This document shows, in pieces, positions 63,916-64,000 of a stretch of 64,000 bases of DNA (within the stretch, counting starts at the first letter, position 1; each line of letters starts with the position of its first letter). The position numbers and the translations under genes are program-made. The stretch spans positions 2,043,675 through 2,107,674 of the forward strand of contig NZ_LMFY01000001.1 of the NCBI RefSeq assembly GCF_001426995.1, in the 5' to 3' direction. This DNA is from Microbacterium sp. Root553. GTDB taxonomy: Bacteria > Actinomycetota > Actinomycetes > Actinomycetales > Microbacteriaceae. The notes below the pieces were generated by a model that was not told where the DNA came from, made no database searches, and saw nothing but the letters and a program-made list of their open reading frames with translations.

Positions 63916-64000
63916 ATGCGTCGCATCATCGTCCTCGGCTCCACCGGCTCCATCGGCACCCAGGCGCTCGACGTCATCCGTGCCAATCCTCGGCGTTTCG
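63916..64000 (+). CDS. dxr: 1-deoxy-D-xylulose 5-phosphate reductoisomerase, 5' end only
   Basis: The first 28 codons read [20 protein letters not shown] onward and contain the NADPH-binding LGSTGSIG motif diagnostic of Dxr, the first committed enzyme of the MEP isoprenoid pathway. The gene runs off the right edge. A TAGGCT box lies 6 nt upstream, so it is probably leaderless. Confidence 0.9.
   Translation, partial: MRRIIVLGSTGSIGTQALDVIRANPRRF

Overview
The window is high-GC actinobacterial DNA. GNAT, ATP synthase, SigA-type promoter and codon patterns all fit Microbacteriaceae, most likely Microbacterium: very GC-rich third positions, ATGA/GTGA gene overlaps, many genes with a TANNNT box only 6-9 nt before the start codon, and the actinobacterial argS-lysA-hom-thrB-rho-prfA-prmC-sua5-rfe-atp gene order. 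The genus call is an inference from gene order and protein sequence. It is ordinary chromosome: no phage, IS element, rRNA or CRISPR array is visible. Genes are packed tightly and no gene-free stretch exceeds about 220 nt.

Layout. 1-4.5 kb: a surface acyltransferase, then SDR, ung and GNAT genes. 4.5-9.4 kb (minus strand): a five-gene oligopeptide ABC importer (binding protein, two permeases, two ATPases), each gene overlapping or nearly touching the next. 9.5-12.8 kb: hydrolase, AhpD-like protein, tyrosine phosphatase, and a SIP-domain protein behind a DtxR/IdeR-like iron box. 12.3-16.5 kb (minus): TPM-domain protein, PspA, arginase family and a small HExxH protein. 16.6-19.5 kb: DUF3097, trmB, CPBP-like, DUF1304. 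19.7-23.9 kb: RidA, then an OhrR-Ohr-quinone oxidoreductase peroxide cluster divergent from a 14-TM exporter. 24-26.7 kb: copper module (CsoR-type operator, CopZ, CPH-type P-ATPase), then tRNA-Arg(CCG).

27-55 kb is the conserved superoperon region: argS, lysA, hom, thrB, rho, prfA, prmC, sua5, wecA/rfe, an AtpI-like protein and atpBEFHAGDC. Compared with the Mycobacterium tuberculosis order, thrC and rpmE are absent, and a citrate two-component system, citMHS and cysK-cysE sit between prfA and prmC. 54.8-64 kb: yaaA, a DUF5684-like membrane protein, a PP2C phosphatase beside a lone EccC-like FtsK/SpoIIIE ATPase, asparaginase, OsmC, PlsC, an FKBP lipoprotein and the start of dxr.

Most notable: atpB has no ATG/GTG/TTG start ahead of its conserved N-terminus and seems to begin at CTG, under a short overlapping leaderless ORF. 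Several genes end in short tandem duplications that copy their stop codon. Leaderless promoters are widespread. The EccC-like ATPase stands alone.
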